A stretch of 64,000 nucleotides of DNA from Betaproteobacteria bacterium Ga0077527 (GTDB lineage: Bacteria > Pseudomonadota > Gammaproteobacteria > Burkholderiales > SG8-41): positions 148,218 through 212,217 of the forward strand of contig LNDW01000021.1 in assembly GCA_001464815.1 (NCBI GenBank). Reading direction: 5' to 3'. The position numbers and the translations under genes were made by a program. Positions 16,834 through 25,406 of the stretch are shown here, piece after piece (position 1 is the stretch's first letter; each line of letters opens with the position of its first letter). Under the pieces are notes generated by a model that did not search any database, had not been told where the DNA came from, and saw only the letters and a list, made by a program, of their open reading frames with translations.

Positions 16834-17955
16834 TTGAAATCAGGAACCCAGGAATTGGCCATCAGCCCGACCACCGAAATCATCGCCGAGATCCGCGCCG
16901 GGCGGATGGTGGTGCTGGTGGATGAGGAGGACCGCGAGAACGAGGGTGACCTGGTGCTGGCGGCCGAGTTCGCCACGCCGGAGGCCATCAACTTCATGGC
17001 GCGCTACGGCCGCGGCCTGATCTGCCTGACGCTGACTGAAGAACGCTGCCGGCAATTGAACCTGCCGCTGATGGTCAGCAACAACCGTTCGCCAATGGGT
17101 ACCAATTTCACGCTGTCGATCGAGGCGGCGGAGGGGGTGACCACCGGCATCTCGGCGGCCGACCGCGCGAAGACGGTGCAGGCGGCGATCCGCGCCGATG
17201 CCGGTCCCAATGACATCGTGCAGCCCGGCCACATTTTTCCGCTGATGGCGCAGAACGGCGGCACGCTGATGCGCGCCGGCCACACCGAGGCCGGTTGCGA
17301 CCTGGCGCGCCTCGCGGGACTCATGCCCGCGTCGGTGATCTGCGAAATCCTCAAGGACAACGGCGAGATGGCGCGGCTCCCCGACCTGATTCCCTTTGCC
17401 GCCGAACATGGGTTGAAGATCGGCACCATCACCGACCTGATCCAGTACCGCAGCAGCACCGAATCCCTGGTGAAGCGCGCTACCGAGCGCGAGATCGAGA
17501 CCGCGCACGGCCCGTTCCGGCTGGTTGCCTACAGCGAAACCGCCGGCGCGCAGACCCACCTTGCGCTGGTGCGCGGCAACATCACGGCAAAGGACGACGT
17601 GCTGGTGCGCGTGCACGAGCCGGTGTCGCTGATCGACCTGCTCGACACCGGCGCGACCAGCCACTCCTGGAACCTCAACGATGCGATGAAGGCGATCGCG
17701 GGCGAGGGCCGCGGCGTGATCGTGCTGCTGCACCGTCCGGAGAGCGCCGCCGAACTGCTGGAGCGCGCCCGTCCGCGTTCGGAGCGCGGCGGCCCGGCGA
17801 AGATTGTGCTGCGCAACTACGGTATCGGTGCGCAGATCCTGCGCGACCTCGGCGTGAAAAAAATGCGCGTGATGGCGCAGCCGCTGCGCATGCCGAGCAT
17901 GGCGGGTTTCGACCTTGAAGTGACCGGCTACATGCAGCCGCCGGGCAAACGCTGA
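16834..17955 (+). CDS. ribB: 3,4-dihydroxy-2-butanone-4-phosphate synthase with degenerate GTP cyclohydrolase II domain (RibBX-type)
   Basis: The N-terminal ~205 residues are a complete DHBP synthase ([12 protein letters not shown] acidic motif, [16 protein letters not shown]). The C-terminal ~165 residues have the GTP cyclohydrolase II fold (ending [15 protein letters not shown]) but the expected zinc-binding cysteine triad is absent: the segment after RVH reads [12 protein letters not shown], without any cysteine. This matches hybrid RibB proteins whose second domain is inactive. The start is TTG at 16834; a second TTG at 16855 (reading AISPTTEII) with AGGAA upstream is equally plausible. 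It is placed between ribE and ribH. Confidence 0.93.
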   Translation: MKSGTQELAISPTTEIIAEIRAGRMVVLVDEEDRENEGDLVLAAEFATPEAINFMARYGRGLICLTLTEERCRQLNLPLMVSNNRSPMGTNFTLSIEAAEGVTTGISAADRAKTVQAAIRADAGPNDIVQPGHIFPLMAQNGGTLMRAGHTEAGCDLARLAGLMPASVICEILKDNGEMARLPDLIPFAAEHGLKIGTITDLIQYRSSTESLVKRATEREIETAHGPFRLVAYSETAGAQTHLALVRGNITAKDDVLVRVHEPVSLIDLLDTGATSHSWNLNDAMKAIAGEGRGVIVLLHRPESAAELLERARPRSERGGPAKIVLRNYGIGAQILRDLGVKKMRVMAQPLRMPSMAGFDLEVTGYMQPPGKR

Positions 17956-17968
17956 AGGAGTCAGCAAC

Positions 17969-18427
17969 TTGAATCAGATGAACAGACTGGAACCTGACCA
18001 TAACGGCAAGGGGTTGCGCATCGGCATCGTCGCCGGCCGCTTTAATGTGGAAGTCTGCGACGGCCTGCTCGCCTCTTGCGGCGCCGCGCTGGAAAAGCAG
18101 GGTGTGACCGACGTGACGGTGGTCACCGTGCCCGGCGCGCTGGAAATTCCGCTGACACTGCAAACCATGGCGCAGTCCGGACAGTTTGACGCGCTGGTGG
18201 CACTCGGCGCGGTGATCCGCGGCGAGACCTATCACTTCGAAATCGTCTCCAACGAGTCGGCGCGCGGCATCACCGAAGTGCAGCTCGAAACCGGCGTGCC
18301 GATTGCCAACGGCATCCTCACCACCGAGAACGACGAACAGGCCGAAGCGCGCGTGGCGCAGAAGGGCCTGGACTGCGCGATGGCTGCAATCGAAATGGCG
18401 CGTCTGCTGCCGCGGCTGGTGAAGTAA
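17969..18427 (+). CDS. ribH: 6,7-dimethyl-8-ribityllumazine synthase
   Basis: The 152-residue lumazine synthase condenses the RibD-pathway pyrimidine with dihydroxybutanone phosphate. Signatures are [23 protein letters not shown] and [14 protein letters not shown] (the histidine of this last block is catalytic). The TTG at 17969 is chosen because AAGGAG (17955-17960) lies eight bases before it; the in-frame ATG at 17978 would have a 17-base spacing. It lies 13 bases after ribB and closes the riboflavin run. Confidence 0.96.
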   Translation: MNQMNRLEPDHNGKGLRIGIVAGRFNVEVCDGLLASCGAALEKQGVTDVTVVTVPGALEIPLTLQTMAQSGQFDALVALGAVIRGETYHFEIVSNESARGITEVQLETGVPIANGILTTENDEQAEARVAQKGLDCAMAAIEMARLLPRLVK

Positions 18428-18455
18428 GTCGCTGGATTTACTCCGGCATTAATCA

Positions 18456-18471
18456 TAAGTAATTGTTTTTA
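18456..18471 (+). promoter_or_regulatory. Recurrent intergenic AT motif, copy 3
   Basis: TAAGTAATTGTTTTTA, a perfect consensus copy, starts 28 bases after the ribH stop and ends 43 bases before nusB, pointing at nusB. AAAGGAAAAAAAT follows. Confidence 0.55.
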
Positions 18472-18514
18472 AAGGAAAAAAATCATACCGTTTGTTGCGG
18501 CATGAAATGAAACG

Positions 18515-18940
18515 ATGAAATCCAGCCGCAGACGTTCCCGTGAATTTGCACTGCAGGGCCTCTACCAGTGGCAGCTTGCAGGCACCGAACCCAAAATCAT
18601 CATCGAGCAGTTGGCCGATGCCGAGGGCTTCAACAAGATTGATGTCGATTATTTCAAGGTGTTGCTCAATGGTGCGGTCGCTGACGCGGTTGTCATCGAG
18701 CAACTGGTGGCGCCATTGCTCGATCGTGCCTACAAAAGCCTGTCGCCGGTGGAGCGCGGCATCCTGCTGCTGGCCGGCTACGAACTGGGTCACCAGCCCG
18801 AGGTGCCATACCGCGTGGTGATCAACGAGGCCATCGAACTCGCCAAATCTTTCGGCGGCACCGACGGCCACAAATACGTCAACGGCGTGCTCGACAAGAT
18901 GGCCGCGCAACTGCGCGCGGTCGAGGTCCGGGCGCGCTGA
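18515..18940 (+). CDS. nusB: Transcription antitermination factor NusB
   Basis: The 141-residue all-helical NusB starts MKSSRRRSREFALQGLYQWQL, the usual Arg-rich N-terminus, and ends within a FGGTDGHKYVNGVLDKMA block conserved in the family. NusB pairs with NusE (S10) on boxA RNA and supports antitermination of rRNA transcripts. The position after ribH is the usual one. It is separated from ribH by 87 bases containing the recurrent AT motif. Confidence 0.96.
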   Translation: MKSSRRRSREFALQGLYQWQLAGTEPKIIIEQLADAEGFNKIDVDYFKVLLNGAVADAVVIEQLVAPLLDRAYKSLSPVERGILLLAGYELGHQPEVPYRVVINEAIELAKSFGGTDGHKYVNGVLDKMAAQLRAVEVRAR

Positions 18941-18972
18941 ACTTTCACGGGTCTTCAACGGAGTTTCAGGGC

Positions 18973-19245
18973 ATGGATGACAAGCTGAAAAAACGCATCT
19001 ATATCTTCATGTTCGCCGGCGCGCTGAACCTGCTGCTCGGCTGCTGGGTGCTGATCATGGGCGGTGACCTCGATCCGAAGACGCGCTGGGTGATGATCAT
19101 CTTTTTCTTCGGCTTTGCCGCCGTCGATTTCTGGTTCCCGATCGCGCTGAAAAGAAAATTCGAGCAGGAAAAAGCCGAGTGGGAGCGCCAGCAGCGCGAG
19201 CGTGCGGCGCAGGCGCTGGCCGGGGACGAGTCGGCGAAGGGCTAG
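18973..19245 (+). CDS. Small membrane protein with charged tail, unknown function
   Basis: The 90-residue product has two hydrophobic segments (about 9-31 and 38-59, with the tract MIIFFFGFAAVDFWF) and a highly charged C-terminal tail (60-90, EQEKAEWERQQRERAAQ) likely to be helical or coiled-coil. It is predicted to be an inner-membrane hairpin with the tail in the cytoplasm. It lies 32 bases after nusB on the same strand and before thiL. I do not recognise a named family. Confidence 0.75.
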   Translation: MDDKLKKRIYIFMFAGALNLLLGCWVLIMGGDLDPKTRWVMIIFFFGFAAVDFWFPIALKRKFEQEKAEWERQQRERAAQALAGDESAKG

Positions 19246-19363
19246 CCGGCGGTTCCAGCCGCCGGCAGCGGAATTTTTTCGGGCTGGCGCGGGCCTGAGC
19301 CTGACTGGAATATCCCCGCCGTGATGCCAGCCGATGGCCTGTTCAGGGCACAATACCGCTGCC

Positions 19364-20341
19364 ATGCCTTCCGAATTCGAACTGATCGCCCGCCATTTCA
19401 CCCACGCCACGCCGCGCAGCCTGCTTGGCGTCGGTGATGATGCCGCGCTGATCCGGCCGGCACGCGGCCAGGTGCTGGCGGTATCCGCCGACATGCTGGT
19501 TGGCGGCCGCCACTTTTTCATTGATGCCGATCCGGCCGCTGTCGGGCACAAGGCGCTGGCGGTGAATCTCTCCGACATGGCGGCGATGGGTGCGACGCCG
19601 CGCTGGGTGACGCTGGGCCTTGCGCTGCCGAAAGCGGACGAACGCTGGGTGGCCGCGATGGCCCAAGGTTTTATCACCTGCGCGCGCCGGCATGGCGTCG
19701 ATCTGATCGGCGGCGACACCACGCGCGGGCCGCTCAACCTCTGTGTGCAGATCATCGGCGAAGTGCCGGCGCGCCGGGCACTGCGCCGTGATGGCGCGCG
19801 GCCCGGCGATGACATCTGGGTGTCAGGCACGCTGGGGGATGCGGCGCTGGCGGTGACGGCGCGCAAGGGTGGCATCCGCCTCAAACCCGCCGAACGCAAA
19901 GCCGCGCAACGGCGCCTCGACTGGCCGCAACCGCGGGTCGCGCTGGGTCTGGCGCTGCGCGGCATCGCGCGCAGTGCCATCGATGTTTCCGATGGATTGG
20001 TTGCCGACCTTGGCCACATCTGCGAACGCTCGAAGGTGGCGGCCGTGGTGTCGCTCGAGCGCCTGCCGCGTTCATCGCTGCTGCGCCGCCACCGCGCGCA
20101 TCCTGCGGCGCTGGCCGCGGTGCTTGGCGGCGGCGACGATTACGAACTGTGTTTCACCGCGGCGCCGGACCGTCATGCCGCCGTGCTGCGTGCCGCCGCG
20201 CGCGCCCAAACCGCGGTGACCTGCATCGGCCGCGTGCTGCGCGCGCCGCAGGCCGCGTACCGCGTTGTGGTGGTGGACCGCGACGGACTGCCGCTGGCGC
20301 CGCTGCGCGGCGGCTTTGACCATTTTGCGGAGCCGGTGTGA
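19364..20341 (+). CDS. thiL: Thiamine-monophosphate kinase
   Basis: The 325-residue ThiL phosphorylates thiamine monophosphate to the active diphosphate with ATP. Visible motifs are LLGVGDDAALI (N-terminal glycine/aspartate loop), the metal-binding DVSDGLVADLGHI, and GGGDDYELCF near the C-terminus. ATG 19364 (MPSEFELIARHF) is chosen because the longer frame adds 10 residues with no family match. In many betaproteobacteria thiL is followed directly by pgpA; here its stop instead overlaps a glycosyltransferase gene and pgpA appears 7 kb later. Confidence 0.95.
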   Translation: MPSEFELIARHFTHATPRSLLGVGDDAALIRPARGQVLAVSADMLVGGRHFFIDADPAAVGHKALAVNLSDMAAMGATPRWVTLGLALPKADERWVAAMAQGFITCARRHGVDLIGGDTTRGPLNLCVQIIGEVPARRALRRDGARPGDDIWVSGTLGDAALAVTARKGGIRLKPAERKAAQRRLDWPQPRVALGLALRGIARSAIDVSDGLVADLGHICERSKVAAVVSLERLPRSSLLRRHRAHPAALAAVLGGGDDYELCFTAAPDRHAAVLRAAARAQTAVTCIGRVLRAPQAAYRVVVVDRDGLPLAPLRGGFDHFAEPV

Positions 20342-21135
20342 TGAACCTTCCTGTGCATCAGGACCCGCGCATTTTTGTCGCGATGCCGGCCTATGCCGGC
20401 ATGATCCACGCCGCTTTCGCTGAATCGCTGCTGCGCAGCGTGGCTGAGCTGAAGATCGACATTGCCGGCAAGGCACGGCCGCTGATCGGCCATTACGGTT
20501 TCATCAAGAACGACGCCCTGGTCAGCCGCGCACGCAACAACCTCGCCGCCGAATTCCTGCGCGGCATCCCCACGGTTGACGGCAAGGGCGCCGAGTCGCT
20601 GACCCAGTTCGACTGGCTGATGTTCCTGGATACCGATCTGGTATTCGCGCCGGCTGATGTTGATCGCCTGTTCCGCGCCGCGCAGCGGTTTGGTCCCGGC
20701 ATCTACGCCGGCAGTTATGCGCTGAAAAGCATCGAATCCGGATTTGTCTACAACGCCCAGCCGGGTGCGCTGCCCGATGCCGATGGGGTGATTGAAGTCC
20801 GCGAGGCCGGCACCGGCTTCATGCTGATCCACCGCGAGGTGTTTGTGCGGATGGCCGAACGTTACCGCGACGAGATCGCCTACGAGACCGATCGTATGGA
20901 TGCCAGCGGCGGGCGCGAGCAGCGCCATGATTTTTTCACGGTTGGTGTGCGCTTCGATGCCTTTGTCGGCTGGAAGCGTTATTTGTCTGAGGACTGGTAC
21001 TTCTGCCAGCGCTGGCTGGAAATGGACGGCAAGATAAGGCTGCACACCGGCATCCGCTGCCAGCATATTGGTCAGATGACCTACCCGGTGCCGGCCGAGC
21101 AACTGCTGGCGGCGGCGCGCAAGCTGCAGGCGTGA
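20341..21135 (+). CDS. GT-A type glycosyltransferase, unknown specificity
   Basis: The 264-residue protein has an N-terminal FVAMPAYAGMIH, an arginine-asparagine helix (VSRARNNLAAEFL) and the metal-binding DxD motif FLDTDLVF (about residues 98-105), followed by GTGFMLIHREVF and SEDWYFCQRW, an acidic acceptor-side motif. This is the plan of an inverting GT-A enzyme. The ATG shares a base with the thiL stop, and an in-frame GTG lies one codon earlier. Its stop overlaps the next gene (GTGA), which is another glycosyltransferase, so the two probably act together. Sugar and acceptor are unknown. Confidence 0.75.
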   Translation: MNLPVHQDPRIFVAMPAYAGMIHAAFAESLLRSVAELKIDIAGKARPLIGHYGFIKNDALVSRARNNLAAEFLRGIPTVDGKGAESLTQFDWLMFLDTDLVFAPADVDRLFRAAQRFGPGIYAGSYALKSIESGFVYNAQPGALPDADGVIEVREAGTGFMLIHREVFVRMAERYRDEIAYETDRMDASGGREQRHDFFTVGVRFDAFVGWKRYLSEDWYFCQRWLEMDGKIRLHTGIRCQHIGQMTYPVPAEQLLAAARKLQA

Positions 21136-22697
21136 AACCGGCCAAGCGATCCGGCATGGCGCGGGCTCCCGCGGGTGCAAAAAAACCGCTCACTGAAGTG
21201 CTGCGGTTGGCACAGCGTGGTGCTTACGCCGAAGCACGCGCGCTGCTAGAACCGCTGATCGCCAGTCGCCCTGAAGATGTCGAGGCGCTGCAACTGCTCG
21301 GTGTGATCACGCTGCAGCAGGGGCGGCCCGATCTGGCCGAAGCTGAACTGCGCCGTGTGCTGGCGCTCAATCCCGCACATGCCATCGCCAATTCCAACCT
21401 CGGTCTTGCGTTGAGCCAGATGAACCGCGATGCCGAGGCTGTTGAACATTACGACCGTGCCATTGCCACCGACCCGAACTACATTGATGCACTGGTCAAT
21501 CGCGGCGTCGCGCTGAACAAACTCAAGCGTTATGACGAAGCCATAGCCGCACAGCGCCGCGCGCTCGAACTCAAGCCCGGCCATGCCGGGGCGCTGAGCA
21601 ACCTCGGCATGGCGCTGGCCAACCTGAACCGCCACGCCGAGGCGATTGCCTGCCACGAAGAGGCACGGCGGCTGGAGCCGCAATCCGCCGCCGCCCAGCA
21701 CAACCTCGGCAATGTGCTGCTGCTCACCGGCGAATTCGCCCGCGGCTGGCCGCAGTTTGCCTGGCGCTGGCAGGCCAATCTGCCGCGGCTGGCCGCGGAG
21801 CAGCCGTTCTGGCTGGGCAATGAGCAGCAGCATGGCCGTTTTGATCTGCCGCATGGCGTGCGTTGCGCGATCAACCTGCCGTTCTGGGACGGTCGACCAA
21901 CGCCGGATGCGCTGCTGGTATGGCCGGAAAAAGGGCTGGGCGAGCTGATCATGTTTGCGTCGATGCTGGACGAGGCCCGCGCCCGCGTCGGGCGGCTGAC
22001 GCTGATCACCGATCCGCGGCTGATTCCGCTGTTCCGGCGCTCGTTTCCGCAGATTGAAGTGATTGCGCTCGAAGCAGCGCAGCGGCGCAGTGATTTCCGC
22101 TGGCAGTTGCCGATGGGTGATCTTTGCGGATTGTTGCGTCAGGGCAGGGATGATTTTCTGCGCAATCGCAAAGCCTATCTGGGCGCAGACCCGCAGCGTG
22201 TTGCCGCGTTGCAGGCGCAGTTGCCGCAAGGACGGCGCTGCGGGCTGGCCTGGTTCAGCAAGAATGTGCTGATCGGCAACCACAAAAGCCTCGGTCCCGA
22301 GCCTATCCGCAGCCTGCTCGGCGCCGCCGGCTGGCAGTTCATCGACCTGCAGTACGGCGATACCGGTGCGATCCGCGAGGAACTGCGGCGCGATACCGGC
22401 GTGGCAATCACCCGTGTCGATTCGGTGGATAACTTCAACGATCTCGAAGGCCTCGCCGCGCTGGTCGAAAGCTGCGATCTGGTGGTCACCGTCAGCACCG
22501 CCACCGCGCACCTTGCAGGTGCGCTGGGCAAGACCGTGTTCCTGATGCTGCCCCATGCCCAAGGTCGGTTCTGGTACTGGCAGGCCGAGGGTGATGTCGC
22601 GCTGTGGTATCCCAACGTACGCCTGTTCCGGCAGTCACGGGCTGGTGACTGGATGGCGGTGGTGAAGCGGGTGGGGGCGGAGATGGACAGGTTATGA
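21132..22697 (+). CDS. TPR-repeat protein with GT9-like glycosyltransferase domain (paralogue 4)
   Basis: The 521-residue protein is a shorter member of the family at 2113-8365. About six TPR units (15-215; NLGLALSQMNRDAEAVEHYD) precede the C-terminal glycosyltransferase-like domain. The glycine loop reads WPEKGLGELI instead of WGEQGIGDQI, so it has diverged at a putative donor-binding position; the TATAHLAGALG and LWYPNVRLFRQ motifs are kept. The GTG start overlaps the stop of the GT-A gene, so the pair is coupled. Its presence away from the first TPR operon suggests a separate acceptor, which is an inference. Confidence 0.85.
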   Translation: MKPAKRSGMARAPAGAKKPLTEVLRLAQRGAYAEARALLEPLIASRPEDVEALQLLGVITLQQGRPDLAEAELRRVLALNPAHAIANSNLGLALSQMNRDAEAVEHYDRAIATDPNYIDALVNRGVALNKLKRYDEAIAAQRRALELKPGHAGALSNLGMALANLNRHAEAIACHEEARRLEPQSAAAQHNLGNVLLLTGEFARGWPQFAWRWQANLPRLAAEQPFWLGNEQQHGRFDLPHGVRCAINLPFWDGRPTPDALLVWPEKGLGELIMFASMLDEARARVGRLTLITDPRLIPLFRRSFPQIEVIALEAAQRRSDFRWQLPMGDLCGLLRQGRDDFLRNRKAYLGADPQRVAALQAQLPQGRRCGLAWFSKNVLIGNHKSLGPEPIRSLLGAAGWQFIDLQYGDTGAIREELRRDTGVAITRVDSVDNFNDLEGLAALVESCDLVVTVSTATAHLAGALGKTVFLMLPHAQGRFWYWQAEGDVALWYPNVRLFRQSRAGDWMAVVKRVGAEMDRL

Positions 22698-22775
22698 TGA
22701 TCAAATCGCCCGCTGCAAATGATGAAAATTCTGCATAGCGCGATAACCCTCAGTATTGTTGAGAAGGTGCCCGCA

Positions 22776-23606
22776 ATGACAACCAGCCCGCAACCGATGA
22801 TTCTCGACCGCGATATTTATGTCCTGACCTTCAGGGGCAACAAGGAACTCCAGGCCTCGGAGACCGCGCTGTCGGCCCTGCAACTGGAACTGCTGGTGCT
22901 GATCGACGGGCGCGCGACGGTGGGTAAAATACGCCAGCGCCTGAAGACTGTGCTGAGCGACGAACAGTTCGCTGCTGCGGTGCACGAACTCAGCGCGGGT
23001 GGCTTCATCGATATCGGCACCAACCTGGTGACAATGTCGCCCGATTTCATTGAGTTTTTCAGTGCGACATCCCAGCCGCCATCAGACAGCGCGCTTGACC
23101 AGGCACAATCTGACGCATCCTCGGGCATGACCACGCTGCAGCAGCACGGCTATTTTGTGCGCATCGCGATCCGCGGCAGCGCAACGGCGCGGTCCGGTGC
23201 GCTCAATGTGCTGATCGTCGAGGATGACGAAGCGCTGGCGAAATTTTTGCGCCAGTACCTGCAGCTCGAGGGTTTTGTCGCCACCACCGCCGGCAACCGT
23301 GCCGAAATCATTACCGGGCTGCGCCAGCAACCACCGCCCGATCTGGTGTTGCTCGACGTGATGCTCCCCGACGCCGATGGCTTCGATGTATTGCTGAAGA
23401 TGCGCGCACATCCGGCATTGAAGGCGGTGCCGGTGCTGATGCTCACCGCCAAGGCCAGCCGCGAATCGGTGCTGAAGGGACTGGCCGGTGGCGCCAACGG
23501 CTACATCACCAAGCCTTTCCAGCCTGACGCGCTGATCACCGCGGTAAAAACCGTGCTCGGCATTTCAAAAAATCCCTTCGACCGCGACAGCGGTCGTGTC
23601 GAGTAA
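22776..23606 (+). CDS. Response regulator with an uncharacterised N-terminal domain
   Basis: The 276-residue protein ends in a receiver domain (about 143-268): acidic pair D150/D151, phospho-acceptor D194 in VLLDVMLPD, and K246 in TKPF. Residues 1-90 form a small helical domain (DGRATVGKIRQRL...ELSAGGFIDI) that looks like a winged-helix or related fold but has no name I recognise. A 50-residue linker joins them. ATG 22776 is chosen because GAGAAGG lies eight bases upstream; an in-frame ATG at 22719 has no such site. The HPt gene lies 19 bases downstream. No sensor kinase is present. Confidence 0.85.
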   Translation: MTTSPQPMILDRDIYVLTFRGNKELQASETALSALQLELLVLIDGRATVGKIRQRLKTVLSDEQFAAAVHELSAGGFIDIGTNLVTMSPDFIEFFSATSQPPSDSALDQAQSDASSGMTTLQQHGYFVRIAIRGSATARSGALNVLIVEDDEALAKFLRQYLQLEGFVATTAGNRAEIITGLRQQPPPDLVLLDVMLPDADGFDVLLKMRAHPALKAVPVLMLTAKASRESVLKGLAGGANGYITKPFQPDALITAVKTVLGISKNPFDRDSGRVE

Positions 23607-23625
23607 ATGCGGGTTGTGAGTGCAG

Positions 23626-23952
23626 ATGAGTGACGAAGAATTCCGCCAGATGATGGCCGCAGCCAATGCCGAATTTCGTGCCAGCCTGCCTGCGCGCATT
23701 ACTGCCATTGACGCGCTGTGGGCGCCAATTGCTGGCGGCAGCGCTACCGTCGCGCAGATGGAAGAGCTGATCCTGCTGGTGCACAAGATCGCCGGATCGG
23801 CGGGAACCTTCGGCGAGGATGAAGCAGGGGAACTGGCGTCAGAGATTGAGGCGAGGCTCACGCCTTATCGTGGTGCTGCGGGGATTGCGGATACAGGGGT
23901 GCGTGAGGAGATTGCTGCAGTGTTGGGGCGGTTGCGGGCGAGGGTAGGGTAA
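23626..23952 (+). CDS. HPt-domain histidine phosphotransfer protein
   Basis: The 108-residue product is almost entirely an HPt four-helix domain. The phospho-histidine lies in LLVHKIAGSAGTFGEDEAGELASEIE, matching the HxxxGSAxxxG pattern. It should relay phosphate between a hybrid kinase and a receiver, here most simply the response regulator just upstream. A GTG two codons earlier is an alternative start. The downstream gap carries a broken REP-transposase fragment, which may have removed further partners. Confidence 0.8.
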   Translation: MSDEEFRQMMAAANAEFRASLPARITAIDALWAPIAGGSATVAQMEELILLVHKIAGSAGTFGEDEAGELASEIEARLTPYRGAAGIADTGVREEIAAVLGRLRARVG

Positions 23953-23984
23953 TTGGTTTGAAAGTTACATCGCCCCTGAGGTTT

Positions 23985-24103
23985 TTCACGCTGCCCGATA
24001 TGCTGCGGGTGGCCGATCAGGTTTACACATGGGCTGCCAAGCATGGTTGAGGGGCGATCAGACTAATGAATGGTCATGGCTGAAAAGAAATCGACTCCGG
24101 TAC
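23985..24103. repeat. Solo fragment of the REP-transposase element
   Basis: This stretch is highly similar to 26866-26982, the 5' end and outer terminus of the transposase gene below. It includes GCTGCGGGTGGCCGATCAG, CTAATGAATGGTCATGGCTG and the REP-like end GACTCCGGT. On the minus strand it encodes only the first part of the transposase (VNLIGHPQHI), so it is a broken copy. Confidence 0.7.
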
Positions 24104-24192
24104 TCATGGCACTCTTGGCCAATCTTGCTAGCACCGCCGTCAGCCTCATAAACCAGGTCGCTCAGTTTTGCCAATTGCAGGTTCGTTGTCAT
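24104..24192 (-). pseudogene. 5' fragment of an interrupted gene
   Basis: On the minus strand a good site (AGGGGGG) precedes ATG 24192, and about 29 codons of protein-like sequence follow (MTTNLQLAKLSDLVYEADGG...). The frame then runs into the REP-like end of the solo repeat and stops at 24058. The start lies 12 bases after the stop of the periplasmic-protein gene on the same strand, so this was probably the next gene of that operon, cut off by the repeat. The opening loosely recalls class 3 lipase-like proteins, which is weak evidence. Confidence 0.45.
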
Positions 24193-24203
24193 CGCCCCCC
24201 CTA

Positions 24204-25100
24204 TCATCTCTTGGGATTCAGTATGTCACCCACTTGTCGACGCACTTTCGGATCTGCCAATTCCCTGTCCCATTCCTTCATTTGCTGCTCGGCTTCTTTC
24301 ATCCGTTCAGGTCGTTCCCGCTTCCAGCGCGCTTCCGCTTCAACCATGTTGTAATCTTGCCCTGCCTTGATCCAAGGCAACACGTGTGCGAGGAAAGGTA
24401 GGGGGAGTGGAACGCGGAGGAAGTCTGTTGCATCAATTACCGGGTATTGCCGGTAGTCCTTCCCTTCAGGCCTCCTAAACCACAATTCGACACCCTTGCC
24501 ATATTGCAAAAATCGCTCCAGCTGGGTTCCAGTCATGGTGCATCCGATATCCAGCTTGAGGTAGGCAAGGCCGGGAAAGAATGACTTGTCGTATTCTCGA
24601 ATAGTGACGTCCAGCGAGCCGCCTTGCTTAAGACGCTGGTAATCAGGAGTTGACAGGCGCACCAAACGCCCATAGCGGCTGCTCCGTTCACCTGAATACC
24701 TCCGATCTTCGACGCTCATGGCAAGAAACCTTTCCCGTGGCACGTTGCTCATCAGCAAGGTATCTTGCGTCGGAATACCGGACACGCTGGCTCGCGCATC
24801 CTCCGGCCACGCGATAGGCAGTGTGTTGTCGAGGTACAGGATCAGCTCGCATGAATAGCCCGCCATGATTCGGTGGTGTCTGACCCGAAACTCCATCCCC
24901 TGGATCGCCCCGCTTGGCTCGGTGCCCGGTTCCGGGTCGGGCAAGACAAAACGCTTGGCGAATGCTTTGGTATAAACCGCCACCTTCATGGTTTCGATAG
25001 GTAGCGGGTCGGTAAGCTTGGCCTCAGCAGCACTTGAGAACGCAGGCAACAAAAGCCATAAGCATAAACCAATGATCAAGATGCAAGGGATTTTCTTCAC
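24204..25100 (-). CDS. Exported protein of unknown function
   Basis: The 298-residue protein has a classic signal peptide (MKKIPCILIIGLCLWLLLPAF, cleavage probably after SSAA near residue 25), so it is periplasmic or outer-membrane associated. The rest mixes strands and helices, with a charged helical C-terminus (EARWKRERPERMKEAEQQ). No family is recognised. It starts with GTG and lies on the minus strand between two broken genes. Base composition is lower in GC than the core genes, consistent with an acquired cassette; an effector-accessory or immunity role is possible but unsupported. Confidence 0.65.
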   Translation of the reverse strand: MKKIPCILIIGLCLWLLLPAFSSAAEAKLTDPLPIETMKVAVYTKAFAKRFVLPDPEPGTEPSGAIQGMEFRVRHHRIMAGYSCELILYLDNTLPIAWPEDARASVSGIPTQDTLLMSNVPRERFLAMSVEDRRYSGERSSRYGRLVRLSTPDYQRLKQGGSLDVTIREYDKSFFPGLAYLKLDIGCTMTGTQLERFLQYGKGVELWFRRPEGKDYRQYPVIDATDFLRVPLPLPFLAHVLPWIKAGQDYNMVEAEARWKRERPERMKEAEQQMKEWDRELADPKVRRQVGDILNPKR

Positions 25101-25340
25101 GCCACCACCTCTCGAATACGCTTAAATTTTTATGTTGAAGTCTTGTTTTTTCTTGGCGCATTTTCGCCGCTTTCTGAATTGCAGCACCAACAGAGTTAAG
25201 TGCTTTAGAGAGTTCAGCCGCCGCCGGCAAGGGCAGCACCAGGCGCTGACTGACCACACGCTGCTCCGGTCGCCCCTCCCCGCCAGGGACCAAGACTTGA
25301 TACAAGTCAATTTGCGCAACACCACCACGCAATCCAATAC
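25024..25340 (-). pseudogene. 3' remnant of a gene truncated by an IS end
   Basis: A minus-strand frame enters from the IS boundary at 25340 and reads QIDLYQVLVPGGEG...RVVSQRLVLPLPAAAELSKAL before ending at 25024, overlapping the start of the exported-protein gene. It looks like real coding sequence lacking its 5' end, which was presumably displaced when the IS left end (TGAGCTTCCCCC) inserted. Family unknown. The last ~40 residues could also be read-through, so the true 3' end is uncertain. Confidence 0.4.
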
Positions 25341-25406
25341 TGAGCTTCCCCCGAAATTTCGTCTTCCAAGGCAGTGCGGATAGGATAACGAAATTGGAGG
25401 CTATTA

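Noticed and set aside
24070-24401. Plus-strand ORFs opposite the exported-protein gene
   Set aside because: They lie antisense to a better-supported signal-peptide protein and have no recognisable features.
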